Assembly (NCBI GenBank): GCA_000349905.1 | Contig: KB722740.1 | Coordinates: forward strand, 957,791 to 1,021,790 | DNA: 64,000 bases | From: Volvariella volvacea V23 | Lineage: Eukaryota > Basidiomycota > Agaricomycetes > Agaricales > Pluteaceae | Reading direction: 5' to 3' | In this document: positions 1 to 11,434 of the stretch, one piece after another | Position numbering within the stretch: the first letter of the stretch is position 1 | How the letters are laid out: each line of letters begins with the position of its first letter | Notes under the pieces: generated by a model | Told to the model about the DNA's origin: nothing | The model's database searches: none | The model's input: the letters and a program-made list of their open reading frames with translations, nothing else | Made by a program: the position numbers and the translations under genes

Positions 1-136
1 CCTTAACTGTTGCAATTGCAATTGTGGGACGGGTGCATCGGAAGCTAACTAGAGTTTACCATAATTGCCAGTAATAATGTTGAACAAACTTGAGCAAACT
101 CGCACTTGCCTCAACCTACCTCAGATTTGTATAATA

Positions 137-1704
137 ATGGAAGTTACACTGGACGTGTATTCTGTTAAGCGTATGCCATGCATTATGTTTGAAGATGTGT
201 GTTGACCTCAGCAGCTTTCGTCAAGGCGCTTCTCTGCTTGTCAAGATACGGTGAAGAACTCATTCTTCATGCCACTGAAGAATCTCTATCATTATCATCT
301 GCGAATTCGTCCAAGTCAGCCTACTGTCACTTCAGATATGGACGTCAATACTTCTCGAGGTATACTACTGCAAGCCCTGCCCCAGCTCAGGGATGGGATC
401 ATGAGGAAGGACCCAGTAGCAGTGTCGTAGCAGGGCAATTACCCGTAAAGGTTGGTAGTCACCTGTGGGCTTAGCTCTCCGATATCAGTTCAAATTCGCT
501 CTAGTCTTTGCTATCAATATTTAAGCACCGCACTATCGAGAAATCCTTGGAGCGATGTGAAATATCCATTCCGGAACATACACAGTCTGACGACAGCGGC
601 GATGGATTGGAGAGTAAGTTGATATTGCGTTTTCACTGCAAACATGGTATGTCGTACCCTTGTAGTCGAGCTCATCTCACACTGAGTGGCAGGTGTAATT
701 AAAACTCACAAATTGCGATTAATGACGCTGGTGGCTGATCTTGCCCCTGGTGCCAGCAGGGGCATAAATGAGTCCTGCATATCAATTGGACCTAAGGCAT
801 TAAGAGATATGATAGAGCACTTCGTTGTTGCGAAAGGCGGGAAAGCAGATCCGCAGTTGATTTGGAGTTTTGGGGACACTGAAATTGGCCTCAAGAGCTT
901 GGATTCATCCCTTGATGGTCGAGGTATGAGAAATAATCTACTTGTGATGGTAGTATCCTTATCAATGCCATAGGAAGAGCTCAGCTCGCAACGGAGCTCA
1001 CCTTGAGTTGTGAGGAGTTTGACCTTTACAAGGTGCATGCACCCGTAACTATAGCATTTCACCTGCGGGAGTTCAATGTGAGTACTCCAGGGTTCAATAT
1101 GTCGTCCATGTCATAGCCTCAAGCTGTACAGGCTACTATTGCGTTTGCCGAATCCATGGCTCTACCTCTGGAGATGAAGTTCACCAGCCCATCTGCTCCG
1201 TTATTTATTGACATGGAGGGCGATTCGTTGAGTGTATTGTTTATTATTTCAACAAGTCCGGTTCAAAGCGCAGCTGTTAATGTCGCAACTTCTACGCTCC
1301 TTGGGAGTAATAACCGGAAACGGGAACGAAACGAGTCGGTATCATCGATTAGGACAAAGCCCTCAAGGATGCTAGAAGCGCATCAGCCTTCTGAGGCTAT
1401 GGACGTTGATGGTTCCAATTTTGCGACCAGTGCGGACGCACTGTTAAATGTCAGGGGCTCGCCAAGCGTCCAAGTACCTCAGGAAGAATCTGATCAAGCT
1501 GTTGCTCCACTTGAGCAATTGCCTGAAGGGGTGAATTCAACGCCACCATCTGTAAAACCAGATCAGGAGCCGTTATTCTGGCCTAGCTCATCACAGTTGA
1601 ATGAAGCTGGTAACAACAGTGCAGACAGCTTTATATTGTATGAAGAGGCAGAGCTGGCACCTACTCAGGGTAGCAGCATTAGTTCCAACAGAGTTCGTCA
1701 CTAA
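137..1704 (+). CDS. rad9: Rad9-type DNA damage checkpoint clamp subunit
   Basis: Predicted subunit of the Rad9-Rad1-Hus1 (9-1-1) clamp, loaded at damaged DNA in the nucleus to activate checkpoint kinase signalling. I spliced six exons: 137-170, 212-450, 505-646, 693-923, 974-1077 and 1132-1704, with introns of 41-54 nt, giving 440 residues. The N-terminus begins MEVTLDVYSVK and continues into the Rad9 blocks KALLCLSRYGEEL, SSKSAYCHFRYGRQYFSRY, LLSIFKHRTIEK and ATIAFAESMALPLEMKF. This PCNA-like half is followed by an acidic, Ser-rich tail, as usual for the phosphorylated C-terminus of Rad9. The ATG at 137 was chosen because the first intron is in phase and gives the family's N-terminal strand. 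Its stop lies 149 bp from the stop of the convergent F-box gene. Confidence 0.9.
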
Positions 1705-1853
1705 TCAACTACCATTCAGCGAAACCGAGCTTACGATCCGCGCAGTCTTTCCAGCCGCTATTTGAAGATTAGTGGTCTAATGACGCGCGGGACAGACTCA
1801 AAGGGGAGCAATACAAATACATAACTATTGTACAAAGGGTTCAAAATTACATT

Positions 1854-3299
1854 TCAGAAGAAGAGGTCGTCGTCGGGATCATGAGTATTACAATCTACTA
1901 GCCATGGACCCAGATCAGAGAAGCTATCAAGGGAGGTACCCCTATGCAACCAGTCATCGTGGAGGGATTGTATTAATTCACGTGTAACTCCCATTCTCAA
2001 CGCCCGAAGAGGTTTTCCATTTTGCTGGCGGGCTCTGACCAAATTGTCTAGCATGCGCTCGTCTTGAAAGTTGAGCAAAGCAGTTAATGTCTCCAAGCTG
2101 GGCCACCACACCGACAGCTTGCCTTCCCCTGAGACAATGCTTTCACCTAACAACGTAAGCACGAGAGAGCTCTCACTGGACGTCGAGATCAGCGCGAAGG
2201 ACGATATGAAGGGGAATGTTGCAAATAGGTGCCGATACGTAGCTGCAGAGAGATTGAACTCGCAGAGAGTAAGCGACGAAAGATGAGGAAAACGGGGGTT
2301 ATGAGTGTGAGAAGAAAGGAAATTGCTTAAATCGTCCTCCTGTGCGTCCTTTATGGTCAAAGACTGCAGCTTCGGCGCATTAATATGCACAAGTAATCCG
2401 CTATAAATCGCATTACTGATGCCACAAACCCTGAGGGTTTCTAGTGTCCCTAACACAATGGATTCGCCAGACCACCCTGTGGCGTCGATGACTTCCCCAT
2501 AAATCGACAAATTACGGAGAGATGGAGAAGCTGTGACGATACTTTGAAAGGCTTTAAGGCTCAGTGGAAGGGATTTGGTATGGTCGATGTGCAGGGTGGT
2601 CAGCTTGGTTAAGAGTGGCTGGAAGAGGAATAGAGCAACGCCGCGAAGTCGCAGTGTATTCAGAGTGGGAGGTGTGTGGATGGGATAATGACGGTCAACG
2701 ATAGCAGTCGAGTCCGCAGCTTGATCAGCGTCATTCATCATGACGGATAGGTGCTGCAGCGTAGGCATGTATAACCCGCAAAGGGCATGGAAAATGGGGT
2801 GATCTACCGTTGACTCGATTGCGCGAATGGAAAAGCTACGCCAACGCCAGGAGTGTATCAACACAAATGCGAAGACTGCCGACAAAGCACTTTCACCCGA
2901 AGCACATTCCGTGAGCTCTATTTGAACATCCAAAAGGCAAAGTTCCGACCGCTCCACATACGTAGCAATTCGCTGAGCCGCTACTCCGGAATAAAGTCGG
3001 ATCGACGTCCACAATGAGCGAGTGCCGATAGCAACGTCCCGGAAATACGAGCAAACGTGCGATACCAAAATTTCGAAAGGCATATCCGGCCATGCAGGTT
3101 CCAGTTTGTCCATTAGCTGTCCCTGAAAAAACACTATGGACAATATCTCTGATGGGAGGGCAAGAATGTTCGTGGGGGGTTGTTGCGAGTTACTGCTGTT
3201 CACGCCGCGGAGCTGAGCAGTACATTCAATGCTTGTAGATTTACCCCTTCCAGTAGGTCGGAGTAGCTGTCTATGATGGAGGCTTTCATTACTTGGCAT
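1854..3299 (-). CDS. F-box/leucine-rich-like protein
   Basis: Single-exon gene of 481 residues, starting at the ATG whose complement ends at 3299. Near residues 40-100 it shows the F-box-like pattern of Agaricomycetes: LPSEILSIVFF, then SHVCSYFRDVAIGTRSLWTSI. The rest is a series of leucine-rich segments such as LQHLSVMM, LNTLRLRGV, LTTLHIDHT, LRNLSIYG and LETLRVCGI, fitting a solenoid that would bind a substrate for an SCF ubiquitin ligase. This is a large, fast-evolving family in mushrooms and the target cannot be inferred. The 338 bp upstream (3300-3637) must hold its promoter. Confidence 0.75.
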   Translation of the reverse strand: MPSNESLHHRQLLRPTGRGKSTSIECTAQLRGVNSSNSQQPPTNILALPSEILSIVFFQGQLMDKLEPAWPDMPFEILVSHVCSYFRDVAIGTRSLWTSIRLYSGVAAQRIATYVERSELCLLDVQIELTECASGESALSAVFAFVLIHSWRWRSFSIRAIESTVDHPIFHALCGLYMPTLQHLSVMMNDADQAADSTAIVDRHYPIHTPPTLNTLRLRGVALFLFQPLLTKLTTLHIDHTKSLPLSLKAFQSIVTASPSLRNLSIYGEVIDATGWSGESIVLGTLETLRVCGISNAIYSGLLVHINAPKLQSLTIKDAQEDDLSNFLSSHTHNPRFPHLSSLTLCEFNLSAATYRHLFATFPFISSFALISTSSESSLVLTLLGESIVSGEGKLSVWWPSLETLTALLNFQDERMLDNLVRARQQNGKPLRALRMGVTRELIQSLHDDWLHRGTSLDSFSDLGPWLVDCNTHDPDDDLFF

Positions 3300-3637
3300 C
3301 TTGTGCCGCAATTGCTGGGATTTTGTGAACACAAAAACGAAAGGAGGGGAAACACTGGCAAGAGGAAATAGGTTATCACAGGTCGACAAATCTTTATGTA
3401 TGAGCACTTCGCTGATCCAAATCCCATGGAAGAGGGCACATACAACCACCAGTTGAAACAGGCGTCCAATTGGCTTTCTATGTCTTTACGTGGATGTAGA
3501 CAGAAGAAGTAAGCGATTAAAGCTTAATCCAAGTATGGGGGCAAGAATTCCATTCGCGAAACACAAATTCGCGTACATATTGTAAATAGCTTTAATTACT
3601 TGTGAAGTCCTTCAGCTAACTGCATCTAAGATTTTTA
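3300..3637. other. intergenic: F-box promoter and terminator of the PNPOx-like gene
   Basis: No coding potential recognised. It lies between two leftward genes, so it should carry the promoter of the F-box gene and the 3' end of the gene to its right. I see no distinctive motif. Confidence 0.5.
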
Positions 3638-4447
3638 TCAGGACACCTGAAACACTGGCCAAGGCATGCAGACAGGATAACGCACATCAGATTTGGTGAT
3701 GGTTCGCAACTCGCCTGGCGCAGATACCTTGCCTGTTAACGCGCCAAGGCCTTCTTCAAAGGCCCTTCCTACTGCGTCTCTGGTCGCCACCCAGTAGCGA
3801 ATCTCATCTGGTACAACCTCGATGAGCGACACACGAGGATCGTTCTCGTCCCCTTTGTGCACTCCATCCTTCAAATCGCCGAAATACGCAGATACGCTGC
3901 TCGTATCTCATAAGAATTAAAGACCGAATAACATCTGAAACACTTACAAAGGGGACCAATTTGCTTTAATAAGAGCTCTATCTTCGATTATCTTTGCCTT
4001 CCCAGAGTAACTTTGCACCAGCATGAGTAAAAATGAAGAGCTAAACGGCACATGCTACTCACGATGCCCAGCTTGTGGTCTTGGTGTTGAAGAAATTGAC
4101 GTTGCAGTGCGTATCGTTCTTGATTTCGTCAAACTTATGAGAAGCGTTATTGGCGAGGAAGTAGAGGGTAAGGCAGGACTCGTGTGCTACTGGAGTTTGT
4201 TAATCATTCACATAATGAATCCACTACGTACGAGAACACGGCGTCATCGCACGAGAGTGCAAGCTACCATCAGGCGACCGAGTAGTAAGCATACCCGTCT
4301 GAGAAGCCTTGACGATGTCAATCAAGTCTGCGGCGATATCAGTCGACAGAAGAGCAGCAAAGCAGAAGTAGAACCATTGATTTTTTGACGAGGGGTGACG
4401 TCTGTCTGTTCAGCAAGGACGGTGTATGGGTCCAAATGAGAAGACAT
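3638..4447 (-). CDS. Pyridoxamine 5'-phosphate oxidase-fold protein, BLI-3-like
   Basis: Five exons on the minus strand (4447-4375, 4327-4232, 4189-4063, 4010-3948, 3896-3638) with introns of 42-52 nt give 205 residues. The start is MSSHLDPYTVLAEQTDVTP, matching the N-terminus of fungal BLI-3/general-stress-protein-26 proteins. Further family blocks are TGMLTTRSPDGSLHSRAM, FLANNASHKFDEIKND, SWASYSGKAKI, DLKDGVHKGDENDPRV and VPDEIRYWVATR, ending in TGKVSAPGELRTITK. The fold binds flavin; the founding Neurospora gene is blue-light induced, but the reaction is not established. The ATG is supported by strong N-terminal similarity. The acceptor at 4011 is a non-pyrimidine AAAG. Confidence 0.88.
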
Positions 4448-4797
4448 GAAGACTCAAGCAGAAAGGGGCTTGCAAGCTGGGGACTTTATGAGGAGAGGCA
4501 TAGCTGACGTCGTGCTACGTCATATCGAGGTTCAGGTTCCAACGCTGCGCATTCCCGTTCAGCCACAAATGGTCGCTCCACCGCCCGTTAGACCTGTCTT
4601 GGTTCGTCTGCATTCACTCGTGTCCTCCAATGCAAGAACTGAGTTGTGATATTGTGAGGGTATCCCCATCGTCGATTAGGATTAACAAGGACAATACTGG
4701 TGTAAGTCAGGAATGTATGTACAAGCGAAATCTATGTTGTTCCGGAAGGTTGAGGATTCATTGCAGGTGGTACTGTGGAAATCGTGAGGCAAGCCAA
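4448..4797. other. intergenic: between BLI-3-like gene and tim17
   Basis: Contains the promoter of the BLI-3-like gene and the tim17 terminator, both genes running leftward. A 67-codon plus-strand frame at 4446-4649 overlaps the BLI-3 start codon and has no family likeness; I do not call it a gene. Confidence 0.5.
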
Positions 4798-5412
4798 CTA
4801 CGCCAGCAGAGAGGACGTACATGGTGGCATCTGGGGTCGTTGATTTTCAGCAAACACGCGGGAAACAAGCACGCCAACTCCTTCAAATACACCTAGCAGA
4901 ATTCCACAGGCTATGGCATGCCCCAATGCAGCCCGTGGCCCACCTGGAAAAGAGTAAAGCCATCAGATGAAAGAAAATTTAAGTAGGGACGTACTGCGAG
5001 CAGCCAGACAACCACCAGTCATGAAACCAGATATAATAGCATTCCAGGCGTCCTCTTTCTGTCTCCAGCCCTTCACCGCGCAGTCGAATGTTGAAAACAT
5101 TCCACCCCAAACCCCAAAATTGCCGCCTGTTACAGGCGCCCGGGCCTTCATGGACGATATAGCCCCTACAAAACGCTCACCCTGCATAGAAGATGAGTTA
5201 TGCTCGTGGAGAAACGAGGCGAACGAACCCTGGGCGAGTTTCGAGCCCCTTTGATCCCATACCAGATGCCTCCACCAACGGCACCCATAGAGAAAGCTCC
5301 ACCAAAATCACTAAGAATTACCCATGGACTGGAGGAGGGGAATCAAGAGAGGTTGCAAGGATGACTAGAGCTGAACATACCAGGGGTCTCGTGTGTGATC
5401 TGCGTGGGCCAT
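4798..5412 (-). CDS. tim17: Mitochondrial import inner membrane translocase subunit Tim17
   Basis: Core channel subunit of the TIM23 presequence translocase of the mitochondrial inner membrane. Four exons (5412-5381, 5328-5229, 5181-4995, 4943-4798) give 154 residues, close to the usual 150-165. The N-terminus [19 protein letters not shown] is followed by [14 protein letters not shown] and [10 protein letters not shown], then [42 protein letters not shown] and [19 protein letters not shown]. These are the four membrane segments of the Tim17/22/23 fold, with the family's GxxxG motifs. The last exon ends [15 protein letters not shown] further intron with a different tail cannot be excluded. Confidence 0.9.
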
Positions 5413-5575
5413 AGTCAACAAAGCAAGTGCAGAGGGATGGGCGATGTTGGACCAACGTCTCCGTGAAACTTTTCTTCCCAAGGATCACGTGAGATTAACC
5501 ACGTGACAAGACATTTAGCTTTGATACTGGTACAAGCGACTATGACTGCGTAATACTGATAGGCTAAGGGGACCC

Positions 5576-6156
5576 TCAGTGTAAGTGGCGGAGTAGGATG
5601 GGCTCAAGTTCTTCTGGTGCCAGCGTACGCTCCAAGCATAGTGAAAAGTGATTTGCCAAGTAGGCGGCAAGAGTGTGCTTGCACTGTTCACTTCTGTCAA
5701 CAACGGCACACACGCGGAATAGAAAGAAAGAACCATTAAATGTGTCCCCATCACGAGAACGGCATGCGTGAACGCCGGACAAGTACAGAAAAATGGAATC
5801 CCAGACCCATCAATGCCCAGTGTCACCATCGAAGGAGACGTCGATCCCAGGACTTCGAAATAAACTGCAGCGGTAGGAACTCTATACCTGATCACTGACA
5901 AGACTGTCGATACGAAGGCGAAAAGTAGATGACACAGGGTTACCGTTATCTCTATCAATGAGGTCCAGGGCAGCCAATACCAGCGGCTCTGGAAGGATGA
6001 GTGATAAGTGGCGGATAAATGACGGATCTGCAAGATGAGCTTCGGGGGTGAACGACGCGACGGGCAAGACGACAGGGGTTGGGTATGCATACAGGGATCT
6101 GGGCTATTGGAAGCAAGGATGCTGTGAAAGATAGGGAGGAGCTGAGGAACTTGCAT
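5576..6156 (-). CDS. sws1: SWIM zinc-finger protein, Sws1/ZSWIM7-like (Shu complex)
   Basis: Small SWIM-domain protein likely to act with Rad51 paralogues in homologous recombination. Four exons (6156-6093, 6039-5944, 5903-5734, 5683-5576) give 145 residues. The start is MQVPQLLPIFHSIL, then LPEPLVLAALDLIDRDN, a variable strand-rich stretch, and the SWIM core FFCTCPAFTHAVLVMGTHLM joined across an intron to CKHTLAAYLAN. This supplies the Cys-X-Cys...Cys-X-His ligands. Size and layout match fungal Sws1. An unspliced 240-codon frame over the same bases is misleading because introns 1 and 4 stay open in it. ATG chosen from the conserved VPQLLP start. Confidence 0.82.
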
Positions 6157-6261
6157 GCCGTCTCTCGTCCACCCGCGATCGAACGTAGCAGCCGGGTCGC
6201 TGGCCACACGTGATGCGATCCTCCAGATTTGCGCCAATCACCCTGCTGTCTTATCACTGCG

Positions 6262-8175
6262 ATGCGCTACTTGTTCGTGTTTGCACAGGCGCACAATGAC
6301 TTCCGCATTCCAGAGTTGCAGTCTATATCCGAACTCCATGGTTTTCAGGTCAATTATGAGCAACCTAGCGATCCGAGCCGACCCTTCATGGTTGTAGATT
6401 TGTGCGAGGAAAGCCATGCGCGAATCCTCGCAAGGAGGTGCATTCTTGTCAAGTGAGTCCCTGCTCCAACCAAGCCTCTCTGCTTGAGTTTACCTTTCCC
6501 AGAGCAGTTTATGAGTACTACGCCCAAGGAGTATCCTATCAAGAACTCCACGAGGAGAATCGTGCCAATCGGCACCTATGGGAACGCTACATACCAGATA
6601 CTGCCTTCAGGTTCCACGTTACTGCCTACAACCATAAGATTCCGCAAGCCAGGCAACGAGACGTCATTGAGAGTTTTTCGTATATGGACTTTCTTGGTAG
6701 AATCGACATGAAGCGCCCGGACATCGTGCTTGGATGCTTTGAGGAATGTATGTTCCATCATCTTCGTTCAAAGCTGTCTAAAGCCACCGAGTAACATTTT
6801 AGATGTTGACCGCCATGGGACGACCCGGGAAAAGTACCAGGGAGACGGTCAGTTTCGTCATCTGTACTTCGGTAGACTGGTCAGTTTCTTGGGTCATTTC
6901 GTGCTATTTTGCTCTATTGATACTCCACAGGTCGAGGAAGGGAGTGCCCGATCATTAATCACTAAATTTGACGTGAAAAAGAGATCATTTTACGGAAACA
7001 CAAGCATGGAGGCGGAAGTATCACTGCTAATGGTGNNNNNNNNNNNNNNNNNNNNNNNNNNNNNNNNNNNNNNNNNNNNNNNNNNNNNNNNNNNNNNNNN
7101 NNNNNNNNNNNNNNNNNNNNNNNNNNNNNNNNNNNAACCAGACTATGGTGAGGCTAACTTAATGACACCCAAACCAACCAATTTCTAAATTTCCAAGGCG
7201 GCACCGGGAAAGCTGATTTATGACCCTTTCATGGGTACGGGAAGCATGGCTTATGCAAGTACCATTCATCGGTTTGGTATCCTGGAATTAACTATCCCGC
7301 CAGCCGACCGCACACTTTGGGGCACTAGCTATAGGGTCTGATATAGATGGTCGCCAAATGCGGGGCAAAGGTGGTTCCAACTATCTTACATGCCATCCGC
7401 TCACCATATCACAGAAGAAAAACCAGGGATCATTCGTGCTGCCACTCAATATGGAGTTGCCTCAAGGATACTTGATCTTTGCACTTTCGACATTACTAAC
7501 CACCCCTGGCGGGTGGGCGGACTATTTGACGCCATTATCACAGATCCGCCTTGTAGGTCCTCTAGGCATTTAAGGTCGCATATGCTCACAGAAGTGTTCA
7601 ACTGGGACCGACAGATGGTGTGCGCGCGGGTGCCAAACGACTCGGTCGCAAACGTGAACTCACGCCAAATCAGCTTGCTGCATATTTTGAGCATCGAAAT
7701 TCACCCCGCCCGTGCGTAATTGGCTCGTGGTTGATTGCTGTTGGTATCTACTGAGTATACGACAATCTAGCGATGACCAACCATATGTCCCTCCCACTAA
7801 ACCGTACGAATTTTCTGAGCTAGCTGCGGACCTTGTTGTCCTTGCCCGATATCTACTCAAACCTAGAGGGCGATTAGTCTTCTTCCTTCCCACCGTCACG
7901 GATGACTATGCAGAAGTAGATGTGGATACAATTCTTTGTGAGGGGATGGAATTAGTGGCCAACTCATTGCAGGACTTCGGGTCATGGGGACGAAGGGTAA
8001 GATAACACGCAATTCCTGTTTTCCAAATGTTAACCTGCCACCTTAGCTGGTAACGATCAGGAAGGCCACAGACCAGGCTTATCCTGCGCCTAGATTTGAT
8101 AGTCAGCACTCACCTAAAGAACACATGCCCGCTCACAAGAACTTTCGGGAAAAGTATTTTCAAGGGTTCAAATAA
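6262..8175 (+). CDS. trm11: tRNA (guanine-10-N2) methyltransferase catalytic subunit Trm11 (interrupted by assembly gap)
   Basis: With Trm112 it methylates G10 of tRNAs in the cytoplasm. The start is MRYLFVFAQAHNDFRIPEL, followed by THUMP-like N-terminal sequence. Conserved blocks are FGRLVEEGSARSLITKFDVK, KLIYDPFMGTGSMAYAS (SAM-binding), GSDIDGRQMRGK, LFDAIITDPPYGVRAGAKR (catalytic DPPY) and the tail HKNFREKYFQGF before the stop. Exons I could place include 6262-6452, 6503-6747, 6803-6879, from 6931 into the gap, then several after the gap, ending with 8047-8175. A 100-N gap at 7036-7135 removes part of the Rossmann region, so the protein is incomplete here. It converges on the MFS gene, stops 49 bp apart. 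Confidence 0.9.
7036..7135. other. assembly gap (100 N) inside trm11
   Basis: Exactly 100 N, the usual placeholder for a gap of unknown length. It lies between the NTSMEAEVSLLM block and the KLIYDPFMGTG block of Trm11. Confidence 0.99.
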
Positions 8176-8224
8176 GGTCCTCAATAGTTTAACTACGACG
8201 GTCACGTACGTAGCAGTCTCTGAG

Positions 8225-10261
8225 CTACATTGGTGTGAGATCTTTGATCTCAAACGTTTGTGCTTGTTGTTTCATTTGTTCGTCTAGCTCCCTTCTCACT
8301 TGCTTCCCCGTCACGAAAAAAACGAGTAACGAGGAAATTAAGACAAAGACACCATTAAAAATAAGCGCGCGATGCATATTCAACGGTGGGTCTGCATCTG
8401 GGCCTGCACGGAGGGCACCCTCAACTGGCGTTGTGTCAATCTCAGCACCAATTAGAGTTCCCAGAGGACAGAACTTACCAATGATGAAGATAATGCCAAA
8501 CAAATTTCCTCTAAAAAAGAAACCATCGGTTTGATGAAGTTTTTGCGGAATTTTATCACTTACGAGAACCAGAGTATAGCAGAACTCCCATCCGCATTAC
8601 GTGTTAGTTCACATGCGAGCTCCAAAGCAACAGGAAGCATAGTTATGGAACATGCCCCCAAGATTGTCATTATCACGAACAAAGCTGCCGTGTTATCTGG
8701 CCTGACTAGATCGGTGCATCGCTCAAAACATGAGCGCAAGATGTGGGATAGGATTTGTAGCACGCTAACCTGCCCAAATGAGTGACAGCCACGTACAACC
8801 CAGAATGGGGACCAGAACCTTCGCGGTCACAGCAAGATGGCGAGTGAAGACTCGGTCAAAAAGTGGCGCCGTGATCACTGAAGCAATGATTCCGGTCAAC
8901 AGCAGGCAAGCACCCATGAAGCCAGAGAGATCGTCGGAATAACCAGATGGTTCCAAGTACTGTGCTGATAAAACTGCAAATGTATTGGTCCTGATGCGCA
9001 TTGCCTCAACAACTGCAACCCATAGTGGAGGTGTAAACATTACGCACGCTGCAACCATGACACCAAAGATGAAGATCACAATAGCAAAATCTTTCCGCTC
9101 TTGAGGTGTCATATAGCAATTTTGGGGCACGGGGAGGCCAAGCAGTGCCCTCACGAGATCCCTTAACGGTGGGGACACCCTAGACCCTGCGTGAGCTAGA
9201 CGAATGCTTCTGAATGCTGACCATCATTATATGCAGCAATATTAACTCACTTGGGGGTTGAGGGGGAGCTCTTCCAATTAAAAGAACGAGAGGCAGGGAA
9301 GCGGTAGACAGGATACCCAAAATCAGGATCTATCAAAATAAGGTCTTCAGAGTAGAGTATTAATCAAACCGTATACATCGATCAACACAAACCGATTTCT
9401 GGGTGCTTCCTGCTAGGGGGCTAATTATCTGACCAATGGCACCGCCAATTGGATTTGCTGCGAGATGGGTGAGCCTCATCCAGTCAGTGAGAGAATTCTC
9501 AGCCTACATATGGCAATAACCATTGTTGCCGTTATACGACCATTAAGATCAAACCAGGTCTCTGAATACTTAGGACCCAATACTTGGTAAATGGGCTGGG
9601 CGACTGCGGCAATAATCTCGGAATCTAGTCAGGCACCTAGGCATACGAATCGCAAGATTTGAGCTACCTGGCCCATGAGGATCAGAGCATAGCTACTAGC
9701 GCTGCTCAGACCTGGAGCTGTCCCAGAATACCTTACCCACGCGGAGAGCAGCAACGATAATGAACCAATGTCACACTAGGTATTTATGAGGTTCATAACG
9801 TGATATCAAGCGGGGGGCCTACACATCTCCTTATGCCATACCGAGAAACGATCGTAGGGATAAACAAGGCGGTCGGGAGATAGACGCATGCAACGACAAT
9901 ACCGAGCCAATTAACTTGATCCAAGGTATACCCAAGGTCATGAGCCACTGCAAAATAACAAGCCATCAGGATTGGACACTACAAGCATAAGCGGCAACGA
10001 ACCATTGTTGGCTATGGGGCCAAACCAGGGCCATGACATAGCCGCAATAGCGTTGAGAAGGCCCTATATCAGTGATATATGGGGAACGAAGTAGGATATA
10101 CATATGGTGCATACCATGCCCAATAAGCCGGCGAATCTACGTTTGTACAGGCGATAAACCTGGGGCTGGCAAGCCTCAGCTGGATGTACATCCACAATGG
10201 AATTTGAGGTACATACAGCATCACCACCAGGCTGCACCGGCTCGTTCATGCACCTCTCCAT
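8225..10261 (-). CDS. MFS transporter, FLVCR/DIRC2-like
   Basis: Multi-exon membrane transporter of the major facilitator family, resembling FLVCR-type (haem/choline or other small-molecule) carriers; substrate unknown. From the N-terminus I read VYRLYKRRFAGLLGM, LLNAIAAMSWPWFGPIANN, YTLDQVNWLGIVVACVYLP, VSRYGIRRC, AVAQPIYQVLGPKYSETWFD, ANPIGGAIGQIISPLAGS, LSAQYLEPSGYSDDLSGFMG, APLFDRVFTRHLAVTAK, MLPVALELACELTRNADGSS and a tail with FFVTGKQVRRELDEQMKQQ. Introns are about 45-65 nt. At least ten hydrophobic segments are visible. The start is uncertain: ATGs in one open frame lie at 10249, 10261 and 10396, the last only 16 bp from the divergent WBP4-like gene. Confidence 0.8.
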
Positions 10262-10411
10262 TAGGGACGAGTGAAGAGAGCACCGTAGGAGTGTTACCAG
10301 CCTCCAAGCAGCCCAGGACTGCACTGTTCCCAACTTGCCGATCACGTGAATCATAATAGTGCAGATGAGTGCCAAATAGTCCCAAATACCTTGCATAACC
10401 CATCCATTACT

Positions 10412-11406
10412 ATGAGCGAGTATTGGGTGTCGAAGAAGAAGTACTTTTGCAAGTACTGCGAAATATACATCGCCGACGATCCTCCCTCACGGCAGCAGCA
10501 TGAAAACGGGCTCAGACACAAGGGCAACCTAGAGCGGTTCATCCGTGGTATCTACAAAGCTGGTGAGAAGAGAAAGAAGGACCAAGAGGAGGAAAGGCGG
10601 GAAATGGCACGGGTAGAGCTGGTAAATCGAGTCGTGTCATATCGTCGCATTAGCTCTCTGATGATTTCTAGGCAGCACAGGCAGCTTATGCGCATGATGT
10701 CAGTTCCGGCAATGCCAAGCCCTCAAGTGCATCCCCCTCTTTTAGGCAGGCAGCAGGCGTTTCATCGTCTAAGGAGAAGCAGAAGCCATCCAACCCGTTC
10801 GCAAACTACACCACCGCTGCCAATCTAGGCATCACTGATCCCGATGCTCAGAGGCTGGGCGTAGAAGCAGAACAACGACGGACACAAGGTATTGTCGGGG
10901 AGTGGCAAGTTATCGCTCCTGCTGTCCCTCAGTCTCAGGCATCGGAGAGAACACCGAGCTTAGTGGAGGGTCAAAGGGTGAGCGAATCGTTGAAGAGGCC
11001 TGTGGATGACGAAGGAGATACAAGAGCATTCAAGTTACGCAAGCGGACAATTGCAGTGGGATTAGGGGAGATCTACGATCCTAGTGACATTCCAATAAAA
11101 ATCAAAAAATCGGAAGAAACAGCAGAACAGCCTTCAAGTTCGGGACCGAGTCAGGATGTTGGCTCTAGGGCAAAACCGGGATGGGCTAAGGTGGAATGGA
11201 AGCAGGCAGCGGATGAGGAAAGGGCGACAGATGGCCGGAGACAGGATGTGATCAAGATTGAAGATGATTCATACTCTCAGAATATCGCAGCCAGCACAAA
11301 ACCCGATCCAGATATTAAAAACGAGGAGGTAGCAGCAGCCATAATGTCAGGCCTTACTATCAAGAAACGCAAGATACCCGCAGGCCAAGGGCGACGACAA
11401 ATGTAG
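10412..11406 (+). CDS. WW-domain-binding protein 4 / FBP21-like splicing factor (U1-type zinc finger)
   Basis: Two exons (10412-10621, 10672-11406) give 314 residues. The N-terminus MSEYWVSKKKYFCKYCEIYI, then DDPPSRQQHENGLRHKGNLE, is a matrin/U1C-type C2H2 finger (CKYC...H...H) as in FBP21/WBP4, a component of early spliceosomes. A charged helix (GEKRKKDQEEERREMARVE) and low-complexity linker follow. A conserved C-terminal block with AVGLGEIYDPSDIPIKIKK comes next, and a basic tail (IKKRKIPAG) is a likely nuclear signal. No WW domain is seen. The stop is only 28 bp from the stop of the convergent Smr gene, so their 3' UTRs must overlap. Confidence 0.82.
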
Positions 11407-11434
11407 GTTTACTATTCACTACAGATACACCAAA

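Noticed and set aside
4446..4649. A 67-codon plus-strand protein
   Set aside because: No family likeness; it starts on the complement of the BLI-3-like start codon and lies in a promoter region.
5515..6237. A single 240-codon minus-strand protein
   Set aside because: It reads through introns of the SWIM-finger gene. The spliced product with the CxC...CxH motif is far better supported.
7035..7188. Reading frames running through the N blocks
   Set aside because: N positions carry no information and the gap length is unknown, so continuity across them is only apparent.
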